A stretch of 7,326 nucleotides of DNA from Actinomycetota bacterium (GCA_003486795.1 DNFX01000101.1:1-7326), one strand, 5' to 3'; positions 1-6,129 are shown, numbered from the stretch's first letter. The notes: generated from the sequence alone by a model not told the origin. Numbers and translations are program-made.

Positions 1-956
1 TGAGCAGGGAAGGGAAGTTGCAGGTCGAACTTGCCCAGCTGAACTATATTATGCCACGTTTAAGAGGGAAAGGGTTAATACTTTCCAGGCTTGGCGGTGG
101 TATAGGGACAAGGGGGCCAGGAGAAACTAAGCTTGAAATAGACAGAAGAAAAATAAGGGAAAGAATCGGTCTTCTTGAAAAAAGAATAAAAGAAATTTCC
201 ACACAGAGATCTACCCAGAGAAAATTAAGAGAAAAATCGGGAATATTTAAAATTGCTCTTGTTGGTTATACGAATAGTGGCAAGTCAACTTTATTAAATG
301 CGCTTACGGAATCAGACGTTCTTGAAAAAGATATGCTTTTTTCCACTCTTGACTCAACAACAAGAAAATTAAAACTATCAGAATTTATAGACGCTTCTAT
401 TTCGGATACTGTCGGTTTTATTGAAAAACTCCCTCACCAGCTTATTGCAGCCTTCAGATCTACTCTTGAAGAAGTGGTAAAAGCTGAACTGTTGTTAATA
501 GTTGTCGATATCAGTAATCCCAATTACGAAAAGCATATTATAAGTGTCAAGAAAGTTCTGGATGAGCTTCAGATCAAAGATAAAAAAATATATATTGTAT
601 TTAACAAGACAGATATTGCAGACAATAAACTAATTATAAATGATGCGAGAGTGAAATATAGAAATTCTGTATTTATATCTGCAAAAAACCGTAAAGGTCT
701 TGATGAATTACTTAGTACTGTATTAAAAATAGCCACATCTGATGATGTCATCTTCAGAATTGAAATACCGTATGATGAAACTGGATTTGAATCTTATATA
801 TATGAAAACTGTGAGATTATGGATAAGAAGTATGATAATAATATAATAAAAATGTTTGCAAAATGTAATTATAGGATTTTTAACAAACTTGTTTCCATGT
901 CTTCAAAAGAATTTAAAAAGACTATCATAACCCCGGTTGTTAAATCCGAAGAATAA
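1..956 (+). CDS. hflX: HflX-type ribosome-associated GTPase (5' end outside window)
   Basis: This is the C-terminal part of an HflX GTPase, an Obg/TRAFAC-class protein that binds the 50S subunit and splits stalled or hibernating ribosomes in the cytoplasm. The frame is open to the window edge and reads SREGK just before LQVELAQLNY, an internal conserved HflX segment, so the TTG at 18 is not the start and about 100-150 N-terminal residues are missing. Counting from base 18, the linker GGGIGTRGPGE (26-36) and the following basic coiled region come before the G domain: G1 GYTNSGKS (83-90), G2 around TLDSTTR (110-116), G3 DTVG (130-133), G4 NKTD and G5 SAK. A short C-terminal domain ends the protein. 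Its stop lies 4 bp from the stop of convergent lexA, leaving no room for a separate terminator. The hflX-lexA adjacency resembles that of Actinobacteria. Identification is firm. Confidence 0.95.
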   Translation, partial: SREGKLQVELAQLNYIMPRLRGKGLILSRLGGGIGTRGPGETKLEIDRRKIRERIGLLEKRIKEISTQRSTQRKLREKSGIFKIALVGYTNSGKSTLLNALTESDVLEKDMLFSTLDSTTRKLKLSEFIDASISDTVGFIEKLPHQLIAAFRSTLEEVVKAELLLIVVDISNPNYEKHIISVKKVLDELQIKDKKIYIVFNKTDIADNKLIINDARVKYRNSVFISAKNRKGLDELLSTVLKIATSDDVIFRIEIPYDETGFESYIYENCEIMDKKYDNNIIKMFAKCNYRIFNKLVSMSSKEFKKTIITPVVKSEE

Positions 957-960
957 AATA

Positions 961-1596
961 TTAGAAGTATTTCCTTAAAACGCCTATGACTTTACCCACT
1001 ATATTAACTTCTTTTAATATAATCGGCTTCATGTAGTCATTTTCAGGTATTAATTTAATAACTTTGTCAGTTTTCAGAAATCTTTTTACTGTTGCCTCGT
1101 CTTCAATCAGAGCTACTACGATTTCTCCGTTTTTTGCAATATTTTGTTTTCTTACAATGATATAATCGCGGTCAAGTATTCCTGCATTTATCATACTGTC
1201 TCCTTTAACCTTTAGCATGAATACATCATTGAAATCATTTACAAAGTCATTAGTGACAGGGAAATATTCTTCTATATTTTCTTCTGCCAGTATTGGTTTG
1301 CCTGCAGCAACATTGCCTACGACAGGAAGAAGGACTATATTATTATTGGTTTCTTCTCCGATTAATCTGTTTTTATACTGATCTCTGATAATTTCTATAG
1401 ATCTTGAACTTCCTTTTCCTCTTTTTATATAACCTGCTTTTTCCAATTTGGAAAGATGAGCATGTACGGTTGCAGAAGAGCTAAGACCTATAGCTGAAGC
1501 TATTTCTCTGACAGTGGGAGGATAGCCTGAATCTGATATATAATCTGTTATAAAATCAAATATTTTCTTTTGTTTTTCGCTAATATCAGTATTCAT
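961..1596 (-). CDS. lexA: LexA SOS repressor (self-cleaving, S24 family)
   Basis: LexA represses DNA-damage genes and cleaves itself when stimulated by RecA filaments. At 211 residues it is of ordinary length and looks intact. The N-terminal winged helix-turn-helix spans about 1-70, with the typical GYPPTVREIA and LSSSATVHAHLSKLEKAGYI stretches. The Ala98-Gly99 cleavage site lies in VGNVAAGKP, the catalytic Ser134 in GDSM, and the catalytic Lys171 in EATVKRF, all as expected for the LexA peptidase domain. The ATG at 1594-1596 is chosen because the protein then begins like other LexA proteins. No clear Shine-Dalgarno sequence precedes it (A/T-rich leader). A promoter and a degenerate LexA box lie upstream within the dyad at 1659-1698, which suggests autoregulation. 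Two perfect boxes about 1.9 kb away mark a clear target. Confidence 0.97.
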   Translation of the reverse strand: MNTDISEKQKKIFDFITDYISDSGYPPTVREIASAIGLSSSATVHAHLSKLEKAGYIKRGKGSSRSIEIIRDQYKNRLIGEETNNNIVLLPVVGNVAAGKPILAEENIEEYFPVTNDFVNDFNDVFMLKVKGDSMINAGILDRDYIIVRKQNIAKNGEIVVALIEDEATVKRFLKTDKVIKLIPENDYMKPIILKEVNIVGKVIGVLRKYF

Positions 1597-1646
1597 TTTT
1601 TAGGAAATTATGTTTTTAAGTAAATAGATATTTGTATATTAATGAA

Positions 1647-1674
1647 ATTATAGCAAAAAAAATATGAAAAGCAA
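1647..1674 (-). promoter_or_regulatory. Putative lexA promoter
   Basis: On the minus strand, TTGCTT (1674-1669) and TATAAT (1652-1647) are separated by 16 bp. The -10 is perfect and the -35 moderate. Transcription would start near 1640, giving a leader of about 45 nt before the lexA ATG. The -35 lies inside one arm of the dyad at 1659-1698 and overlaps by three bases a degenerate LexA box (1672-1685). Prediction by eye only. Confidence 0.6.
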
Positions 1675-1698
1675 ACAAATGTTTGCTTTTCATATTTT
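1655..1698 (-). terminator. Rho-independent terminator of ilvC, overlapping the lexA promoter
   Basis: A perfect inverted repeat has arms at 1659-1676 and 1681-1698 around a 4-base centre. Read on the minus strand it is followed by a run that gives eight U (1662-1655). It begins about 50 nt after the ilvC stop codon, the expected place for an intrinsic terminator. Only four of the 18 pairs are G-C, but the stem is long and perfect. The centre (1672-1685) reads CAAACAAATGTTTG, matching 11 of 14 positions of the perfect LexA box at 3490, so the element may also be the lexA operator. Confidence 0.7.
1672..1685. promoter_or_regulatory. Degenerate LexA box upstream of lexA (putative)
   Basis: CAAACAAATGTTTG is a perfect dyad differing from the perfect boxes at 3490 and 3520 at three positions, including the usually conserved G of CGAAC. 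It overlaps the -35 of the proposed lexA promoter, the right place for autorepression. The surrounding terminator-like stem is an alternative explanation for the symmetry, so confidence is limited. Confidence 0.4.
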
Positions 1699-1751
1699 AA
1701 ATAAATCTGAGACAATAAAATAACTTAAAAAATCAATTTATTCTTATTATT

Positions 1752-2759
1752 TTATTCAAGATTTTCGCCTTTGTTTATCCATGACATCATTTTTCTTAGT
1801 TCTTTTCCGACTAATTCTATTTTGTGATTTGATTCTTTTTTCCTTAAGGCATTAAAAACAGGTCTTCCTGCCTTATTTTCAAGAATCCACTCTTTAGCAA
1901 AAGAACCATCCTGAATATCGCAAAGAATTTTCTTCATATTTTTTCTTGTTTCTTCTGTAATTATTTTTTTACCGATAACAAGGTCACCATATTCGGCAGT
2001 ATCGCTTATCGAATACCTCATACCAGAAATCCCATGTTCATAAATAAGGTCAACAATCAGTTTTAATTCATGAAGTACTTCAAAATATGCTATTTCAGGC
2101 TGATATCCTGCATCTACAAGTGTATCAAAGCCTGATCTTATAAGTTCGGTGCATCCACCGCAAAGAACTGCCTGCTCTCCAAAGAGGTCAGTCTCAGTTT
2201 CTTCTTTAAAAGTAGTGGTTATTATACCTGCTCTTCCTGCTCCTATACCTTTCGCATAAGCAAGGGCAGTTTTCATGCCATCTCCCGAATAATCCTGCTC
2301 GACAGCTATAATAGCTGGAACACCGCTTCCCTGGGTGTACATTCTCCTTACTATATGTCCCGGACCTTTGGGTGCAATCATTATTACATCAACATTCTCC
2401 GGAGGTATTATCTGGGAATAATGGATATTAAACCCATGCGCAAAAGCAAGCACATTTCCTGCCTTAAGATTGGGTTCAATATATCTGTAAAAAAGATCTC
2501 TCTGCAATTCATCATTAACCAGAATTGTTATTATATCACCCTGCTCGGCAGCTTTATCTGCATCAAACACCTCAAATCCTTTTTCTTTTGCTGAATTCCA
2601 GGCTTTGCTTCCTTCAAGCTCACCGACTATAACGTTCATACCGCTTTCTCTAAGATTCTGTGCGTGTGCATGTCCCTGGCTGCCGAATCCTATTATCGCA
2701 ATTTTTTTACCTTCAAGAATACTTATGTCTATATCCTTGTCATAAAAAATCTCTGCCAC
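1752..2759 (-). CDS. ilvC: Ketol-acid reductoisomerase (class I), probably NADH-using
   Basis: IlvC converts acetolactate or acetohydroxybutyrate to the dihydroxy acid in valine, isoleucine and leucine synthesis (Mg2+ dependent, cytoplasmic). The 335-residue length is typical of class I. The Rossmann motif GFGSQG is at 24-29. Family blocks follow: AHGFNIH, APKGPGH, the metal-binding stretch [12 protein letters not shown] and the C-terminal knotted-domain block [19 protein letters not shown]. The start is GTG (2759-2757), preceded by AAGGAGG four bases upstream, which fixes it. The beta2-alphaB loop is [10 protein letters not shown] (45-54). The Arg and the last Ser that usually bind the NADPH 2'-phosphate (pattern VGLRxGSxSW) are replaced by Leu and Ala, and two Glu are present. 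I infer an NADH or dual preference. No ilvB or ilvN is adjacent, and no T-box leader is visible in the 140 bp upstream. Confidence 0.97.
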   Translation of the reverse strand: MAEIFYDKDIDISILEGKKIAIIGFGSQGHAHAQNLRESGMNVIVGELEGSKAWNSAKEKGFEVFDADKAAEQGDIITILVNDELQRDLFYRYIEPNLKAGNVLAFAHGFNIHYSQIIPPENVDVIMIAPKGPGHIVRRMYTQGSGVPAIIAVEQDYSGDGMKTALAYAKGIGAGRAGIITTTFKEETETDLFGEQAVLCGGCTELIRSGFDTLVDAGYQPEIAYFEVLHELKLIVDLIYEHGISGMRYSISDTAEYGDLVIGKKIITEETRKNMKKILCDIQDGSFAKEWILENKAGRPVFNALRKKESNHKIELVGKELRKMMSWINKGENLE

Positions 2760-2763
2760 TTTT

Positions 2764-2770
2764 CCTCCTT
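2764..2770 (-). promoter_or_regulatory. Shine-Dalgarno site fixing the GTG start of ilvC
   Basis: AAGGAGG on the minus strand lies four bases before GTG. It is the strongest ribosome binding site in the window. It decides a non-ATG start and contrasts with lexA, the MerR gene and the dUTPase, which show no clear site. Confidence 0.85.
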
Positions 2771-2899
2771 AAATATAATAAATAACTATTTTAATTTAGT
2801 AATATTTTAAAAAACATAATTCAGACAAAAACAATTTTAGCAAATAAAAATGAATAGTTATACTGATTTTTACTTAACAAAACCTATTGCGGATATTTT

Positions 2900-3403
2900 T
2901 CAACCTGTTATAAAACTTACATATCCAATAGTTTTAAAGATAATTGTGACAATCGCTGCTGCCATAAGTATACCAAGAAAAATATCCAGTATTGCTTTTT
3001 TCTGTGGTATGCCAAAAACAAAAGCGATTATCGCTCCGGTCCATGCGCCTGTAACAGGGAGGGGGATACCTACAAAGGTAGCTAAGGCAAAACCCGAATA
3101 TTTTTCAAATTTCTTATAATATTTCTTTCTTGTTCTGTTGAACAGCCAGGTAAAAAATCTGTCAAAAATCCTGAACTTTTTCATCAGGAATTTTGAAATG
3201 GGATCTAATGCATAAACAATAACTAATGCAGGAATAAGATTACCAATTACTGAAAAAATAACCGTGCTATATATATCAAGCTTGTAAACACCCAGTCCCA
3301 AGGGAATAGCTGCTCTTAATTCTCCCAAAGGAGTCATGGCAGTAAAAAAAGTGGATGATATTTTTCCAATATTTTCAGAAAAATAAGTAATGATTTCAGA
3401 CAT
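2900..3403 (-). CDS. Small multidrug export-type membrane protein (COG2426 / PF06695)
   Basis: This 167-residue polytopic protein belongs by motif to the COG2426 'small multi-drug export' family. That name rests on limited evidence and the true substrate is unknown. Visible marks are the family block TPLGELRAAIPLGLG (24-38), a hydrophobic segment about 44-66, a strongly basic cytoplasmic loop about 71-101 (KKFRIF...RTRKKYYKKFEKY), the second family block FVGIPLPVTGAWTGA (110-124) within a re-entrant or membrane segment, and a last membrane segment about 138-161. The ATG at 3401-3403 is preceded by GGAAG about seven bases upstream. It is divergent from the SOS-regulated gene at 3595, with the SOS promoter between them, and lies 140 bp upstream of ilvC on the same strand. 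Nothing shows a functional link to either. Fold family is confident, function uncertain. Confidence 0.85.
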   Translation of the reverse strand: MSEIITYFSENIGKISSTFFTAMTPLGELRAAIPLGLGVYKLDIYSTVIFSVIGNLIPALVIVYALDPISKFLMKKFRIFDRFFTWLFNRTRKKYYKKFEKYSGFALATFVGIPLPVTGAWTGAIIAFVFGIPQKKAILDIFLGILMAAAIVTIIFKTIGYVSFITG

Positions 3404-3483
3404 ATGGAACTTCCAGTTTAATAATATAATAATCCGTTATATTAACAAAGTTTGACGATTATTAAAAGAAAATGAAAAAAATA

Positions 3484-3511
3484 TTGACACGAACATATGT
3501 TCGTATATAAT
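3484..3511 (+). promoter_or_regulatory. Consensus sigma-70 promoter with a LexA box in the spacer
   Basis: TTGACA (3484-3489) and TATAAT (3506-3511) are both perfect, with a 16-bp spacer. The LexA box at 3490-3503 fills almost the whole spacer, so bound LexA would block RNA polymerase. The expected start point is near 3518. Such a strong promoter held by a strong operator is typical of a tightly repressed SOS gene. Confidence 0.92.
3490..3503. promoter_or_regulatory. LexA operator (SOS box) 1
   Basis: CGAACATATGTTCG is a perfect 14-bp palindrome, extending to 16 bp with flanking A and T. It matches the Gram-positive/actinobacterial LexA consensus CGAAC-N4-GTTCG. It lies between the -35 and -10 of the promoter for the small gene at 3595. 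Confidence 0.95.
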
Positions 3512-3519
3512 TATTATTA

Positions 3520-3533
3520 CGAACATATGTTCG
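3520..3533. promoter_or_regulatory. LexA operator (SOS box) 2
   Basis: An identical CGAACATATGTTCG, exactly 30 bp from box 1 (about three helical turns, same face), covering the predicted start point. Two identical boxes at this spacing suggest cooperative or very tight repression by LexA. Confidence 0.95.
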
Positions 3534-3579
3534 TATTTTATATATTATTCAATGTAGTAAAAATATGCAATAAATATGC

Positions 3580-3586
3580 AGGTAGG
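3580..3586 (+). promoter_or_regulatory. Ribosome binding site that selects ATG 3595
   Basis: AGGTAGG lies eight bases before ATG 3595. The upstream in-frame GTG at 3586 overlaps this site and is too close to be used, so the protein most likely starts at 3595. Confidence 0.6.
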
Positions 3587-3594
3587 TGATAATA

Positions 3595-3891
3595 ATGTGT
3601 AAGACAAAATTTATAAAAACTCTATATATAATAACTCTTATAATTGTTTTCGCACTTGTTGGAATTGCAATTCTTACAAATATCTCAAAATTTACGGGGA
3701 AAAGAAATATTCTAAGATATGAAACAGTTATATTTGAAAGCAGATATCAGCTGGAAGAAACCATTAATAAAAATTATACTATTGATAACAGATTTGATTT
3801 TATAGCTGAAGTTAAGAAAATAAACAATATTAATGAAGATGACAGTTTTTTGGGAAAACCTCTTATTATTCCTGTAATAGCTTCTAATTAA
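3595..3891 (+). CDS. SOS-induced membrane-anchored protein with degenerate LysM-like tail (YneA/DivS-like)
   Basis: This 98-residue protein has a basic N terminus (MCKTKFIK), one membrane segment (about 9-29) and a short extracellular tail. The tail (about 42-94: YETVIFES...LEETI...FIAEVKKINNINEDDSFLGKPLIIP) follows the LysM pattern of 'vxxGDTLwxIA...lxxxNxl...lxxGqxLxIP', but the GDTLW core is lost. Small single-pass LysM proteins under LexA control near lexA are known as division inhibitors (Bacillus YneA, Corynebacterium DivS, Mycobacterium Rv2719c). By architecture, promoter and proximity to lexA this is probably a functional counterpart that delays division after DNA damage; direct sequence similarity is weak. 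The dUTPase gene follows 67 bp downstream with no evident terminator, so both may share the SOS promoter. Alternative: an unrelated small SOS membrane protein. Confidence 0.75.
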   Translation: MCKTKFIKTLYIITLIIVFALVGIAILTNISKFTGKRNILRYETVIFESRYQLEETINKNYTIDNRFDFIAEVKKINNINEDDSFLGKPLIIPVIASN

Positions 3892-3958
3892 CTGACAATA
3901 TATATTATAATAAGCAGATAAAATTTTTTTATATAATTTCATTCACATAAATTATGAT

Positions 3959-4393
3959 ATGAAAGTCAGATTACAGATTTTAGACAAATCAATGATTTAT
4001 CCCGGATATGCACATGATGGAGATGCTGGCCTGGACCTCAGAAGTACTATTGATACTGTTTTGAAACCATTTGAAAGAAAGCTGATACCAACTGGAATAA
4101 AAATAGAAATACCGCCAGGATATGCAGGTTTTATACAGCCAAGGTCAGGTCTTGCAATTAAAAATGGAATTTCTCTGGTGAATACCCCCGGGCTGATTGA
4201 TAGTAATTACAGGGGAGAAATAAAAGCAATCTTAATAAATCTTGATAGCAGGGAAAGTTTTATAATTAAAAAAAATGACAGAATATGCCAGCTTGTAATA
4301 ATTAAAGTTGAACATGCAGATATAATCTTTACGAAGGAACTAGAAAAAACAGAAAGAGGCGAAAATGGCTTCGGAAGCTCAGGAAAAGTCTGA
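3959..4393 (+). CDS. dut: Trimeric deoxyuridine 5'-triphosphate nucleotidohydrolase (dUTPase)
   Basis: Dut hydrolyses dUTP to dUMP and pyrophosphate, keeping uracil out of DNA and supplying dUMP for thymidylate synthesis. The 144-residue length is normal. All five trimeric dUTPase motifs are present in order: 1, DAGLDLRS (22-29); 2, PRSGLA (61-66); 3, TPGLIDSNYRGE (76-87) with catalytic Asp81 and uracil-stacking Tyr84; 4, RICQLVI (108-114); 5, the P-loop-like RGENGFGSSG (133-142). ATG 3959 gives the usual N terminus, but no Shine-Dalgarno is visible. A TATAAT at 3932-3937 lacks a good -35, so an own promoter with a short leader is only possible. Placement downstream of the LexA-boxed gene on the same strand suggests partial SOS control by read-through (inference). 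Confidence 0.96.
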   Translation: MKVRLQILDKSMIYPGYAHDGDAGLDLRSTIDTVLKPFERKLIPTGIKIEIPPGYAGFIQPRSGLAIKNGISLVNTPGLIDSNYRGEIKAILINLDSRESFIIKKNDRICQLVIIKVEHADIIFTKELEKTERGENGFGSSGKV

Positions 4394-4578
4394 AGGATTT
4401 TAGTTCCGATAGATATTAGTTCCGATAATATATATTATGTAAACTTATAATATATCTTAATATTCGTAAGATATATAACTTGATTCCCCCAATATTCTGC
4501 TGCCGCCATTTAAAATTATTTTTCTAAATAAATCTAAGCAGTTTAAGTTGATTGAAAAATTAATTAGTCTGTAAAAAT
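4394..4578. other. Convergent intergenic region with AT-only hairpin
   Basis: This gap between the converging dut and serine-acetyltransferase-like genes holds the direct repeat above and an inverted repeat TATATCTTA / TAAGATATA (4451-4459 and 4467-4475, 7-base loop). The hairpin has only one G-C pair per arm and no proper U-run, so it is a weak bidirectional terminator candidate at best. I see no RNA gene or small reading frame worth calling. Confidence 0.4.
4400..4427 (+). repeat. Short direct repeat after dut
   Basis: TTAGTTCCGATA occurs at 4400-4411 and again at 4416-4427, with 4 bases between. It begins just after the dut stop. There are only two copies and no dyad symmetry. Function unknown; it may be a local duplication. 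Confidence 0.6.
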
Positions 4579-5124
4579 TTATAACTGTTTGATAATTTTT
4601 GCAGGATTGCCTACGGCAAGACAGTTCTCAGGAATTGACTTTAAAACAAGTGAGTGTGCGCCTATTGTAGAATTATCTCCTATTCTGACTGGACCAAGAA
4701 CTGTTACTCCAGTATACAGATTGACATTATCACCGATTTCTGGATAACCAGGCTGTCCATGATGGAAAATAGAGTGTCCGAGACCCCCCAGTACCACATC
4801 TGAAAAAATACTGACATTTCTACCTATAACCACCCCCCTCCCTATTACCACACCGGAAGAATGCCATATTCTGCATCCGGGACCGATTTCTGCACCAGGA
4901 TCTATTTCTGCCCCGTTAAAGAAAAAATTTATACGGCAAAGAAATTCAGCAAGAAGTCTGAGACGCCATTTATATAGTTTATGATAAAATCTGTAAGCAA
5001 GTATGGCCTGTACACCAGGCTTTACCATCAAAATCCTTAAAGCACCCCATACGGTTGGCCTGCCTGATATTGTTCCATATCTGCTAAACAGCTGGTTTAT
5101 ATCACCTTTTAAGTTACCTTCCAT
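4579..5124 (-). CDS. Serine O-acetyltransferase-like hexapeptide-repeat enzyme (CysE family)
   Basis: The 181-residue layout is that of short CysE proteins: a helical N-terminal part (about 1-68, with the family-like KPGVQAILAYRFYHKLY at 35-51) followed by a left-handed beta-helix of hexapeptide repeats (about 70-165) and the closing AVGNPAKIIKQL. Serine acetyltransferase makes O-acetylserine from serine and acetyl-CoA for cysteine synthesis. Asp75 (EIDPGAEIG) and the catalytic-type His88 (WHSSGVVIG) are present. The second conserved His of the usual DRHPKIG block is absent: here the segment reads GQPGYPEIG (123-131), Tyr in place of His, with an unusual GHSIFHH stretch before it. It may therefore be a true CysE variant or a relative acting on another acceptor, such as a sugar. 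It lies 15 bp downstream of the PD-(D/E)XK-like gene on the same strand, probably co-transcribed. No cysK is visible. Confidence 0.8.
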   Translation of the reverse strand: MEGNLKGDINQLFSRYGTISGRPTVWGALRILMVKPGVQAILAYRFYHKLYKWRLRLLAEFLCRINFFFNGAEIDPGAEIGPGCRIWHSSGVVIGRGVVIGRNVSIFSDVVLGGLGHSIFHHGQPGYPEIGDNVNLYTGVTVLGPVRIGDNSTIGAHSLVLKSIPENCLAVGNPAKIIKQL

Positions 5125-5139
5125 AATAATACATAATTA

Positions 5140-5529
5140 TTACTTCATAAATTTAAAAAGAAGACTATCGTAATCTTTTTTATAAAAGAGTTTTATATTT
5201 ATTTCAGGATAAAGTTCTCTTATTTTCTTTATTTTCCGATTCTTTTTTGTTACAAGATTCTGATTTAAAGTTGTCAGCTCTATAAAAAGATCAAGATCGG
5301 GCAAATAAAAGTCAGGCGTAAAAGAAAATGTTGCATTGCCTTCATCATCGAATTCTAATGGGAATGTTTTGGGTTCGTACTGCCATTTTATTCGATAAAA
5401 ATCCAGAATTTTTGCAAATTCTTTTTCACTTTCATTTGCAAAAACAATCTCATCAGCATTAATTACATTGGATGCAGGAGTATTATTTTTATTTTTATTA
5501 TCTATCGCTCCCATCATTTTTACATTCAT
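5140..5529 (-). CDS. Small PD-(D/E)XK nuclease-like protein of unknown role
   Basis: This 129-residue protein has a low-complexity Asn/Lys-rich start (about 1-25) and a compact domain at about 30-126. The order fits a PD-(D/E)XK fold: a helix with acidic residues (ESEKEFAKILDFYRIKWQYEP, 33-53), then FSFTPDFYLP (69-77) giving the PD, then DLFIELTTLNQ (80-90) giving the Glu, with Lys95-Lys96 in the following helix. The third position is E-x-T rather than E-x-K, so the Lys would have to come from VTKKNRK. From memory, very similar domains occur beside or fused to hypoxanthine phosphoribosyltransferase-annotated proteins in Actinobacteria; I cannot verify this here. The MerR gene lies 68 bp upstream and the acetyltransferase-like gene 15 bp downstream, so it probably sits in a minus-strand operon. 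No clear ribosome binding site; Met5 or Met6 could also be the start. Nuclease activity is unproven. Confidence 0.7.
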   Translation of the reverse strand: MNVKMMGAIDNKNKNNTPASNVINADEIVFANESEKEFAKILDFYRIKWQYEPKTFPLEFDDEGNATFSFTPDFYLPDLDLFIELTTLNQNLVTKKNRKIKKIRELYPEINIKLFYKKDYDSLLFKFMK

Positions 5530-5597
5530 TTGTTTTTTTGCTTTCTGTCTATAATAATAATCAAATTAAATACTTATTTAATTAAATTCCAAATCTG

Positions 5598-6116
5598 TTA
5601 AATTTCTTTTTGCAGGTCACTCGCTTTCCTGAGAAAGTCTTCCACATCGTCTTTTAGCTTGTTATATACTTTTTCAAGAGCAATCCCAAAAACTGCTTGC
5701 CCGTTATTAATGGTATCAATTATTTCCTTGTCAGAGTAACAGGCAAAAACTGTATTTCCGTCAGATATAAGCGTAACCTTCAGAAAAGCATCTTCCCCAT
5801 TACCATCAAGTTCAAGATATTTTTTTGTTTTTCTTATTTTATGAAGACTGATTCCCGCATCAAGGAGACTCTTTACTACTTTTAATTTAAGAAGGTCGTT
5901 GAAACTATACATCCTTTTGGAGCCGTATCCTATTGCCTGATTGACAGACGGACTTAAAAAATCAGTTCTGTCATAATAATCAAGCTGTTTATAAGTCAGG
6001 CCGGTCAGCTTACATACATCCTGTGAACCATATACATTATTTTCCTTTGGGGTTTTTACATCAAAGTCAGCTAAATTTTTATTATCTATGGTTTTTTGTT
6101 TTGAATATTTATTCAT
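5598..6116 (-). CDS. MerR-family transcriptional regulator (actinobacterial Rv1830-like)
   Basis: This 172-residue regulator has a winged HTH of MerR type at about 28-101: YGSQDVCKLTGLTYKQLDYYDR (29-50), the wing PSVNQAIGYGSKRMYSF (56-72) and DLLKLKVVKSLLDAGISLHKIR (74-95). The first 27 residues are a poorly conserved Lys/Asn-rich tail. The C-terminal part has LISDGNTVFACY (116-127) and NGQAVFGIALEKV (138-150), as in the regulator that follows the DUF151 gene in Actinobacteria. No metal-binding Cys cluster is present, so it is not a metal sensor of the classical MerR kind. It has its own promoter (6165-6193) and two overlapping dyad repeats (6137-6166) in its leader, suggesting autoregulation. 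It lies downstream of the DUF151 remnant, preserving the ancestral order. The ligand is unknown. Confidence 0.88.
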   Translation of the reverse strand: MNKYSKQKTIDNKNLADFDVKTPKENNVYGSQDVCKLTGLTYKQLDYYDRTDFLSPSVNQAIGYGSKRMYSFNDLLKLKVVKSLLDAGISLHKIRKTKKYLELDGNGEDAFLKVTLISDGNTVFACYSDKEIIDTINNGQAVFGIALEKVYNKLKDDVEDFLRKASDLQKEI

Positions 6117-6129
6117 TATTTAAAAATAA

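Noticed and set aside
18..20. TTG at 18 as the start of hflX
   Set aside because: The frame stays open upstream and encodes SREGK, part of the conserved HflX core, so the gene is cut by the window edge.
2355..2594. Open frame on the plus strand inside ilvC
   Set aside because: It is antisense to a strongly conserved enzyme, matches no family I recognise and has no ribosome binding site.
2760..2899. T-box or leader-peptide attenuator upstream of ilvC
   Set aside because: The leader is short and AT-rich, with only a 9-bp distant inverted repeat (2782-2790 / 2853-2861). No T-box sequence, no branched-chain codon run and no terminator/antiterminator pair is visible.
2850..3119. Open frame of 89 codons on the plus strand over the COG2426 gene
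   Set aside because: It mostly lies opposite the C-terminal half of a recognisable membrane protein; its composition mirrors that gene and it has no convincing start signal.
3586..3594. GTG at 3586 as the start of the SOS gene
   Set aside because: It overlaps the likely ribosome binding site AGGTAGG; ATG 3595 is correctly spaced from it.
4400..4427. Possible CRISPR or phage attachment repeat
   Set aside because: There are only two 12-bp copies four bases apart, with no spacers, no integrase and no tRNA.
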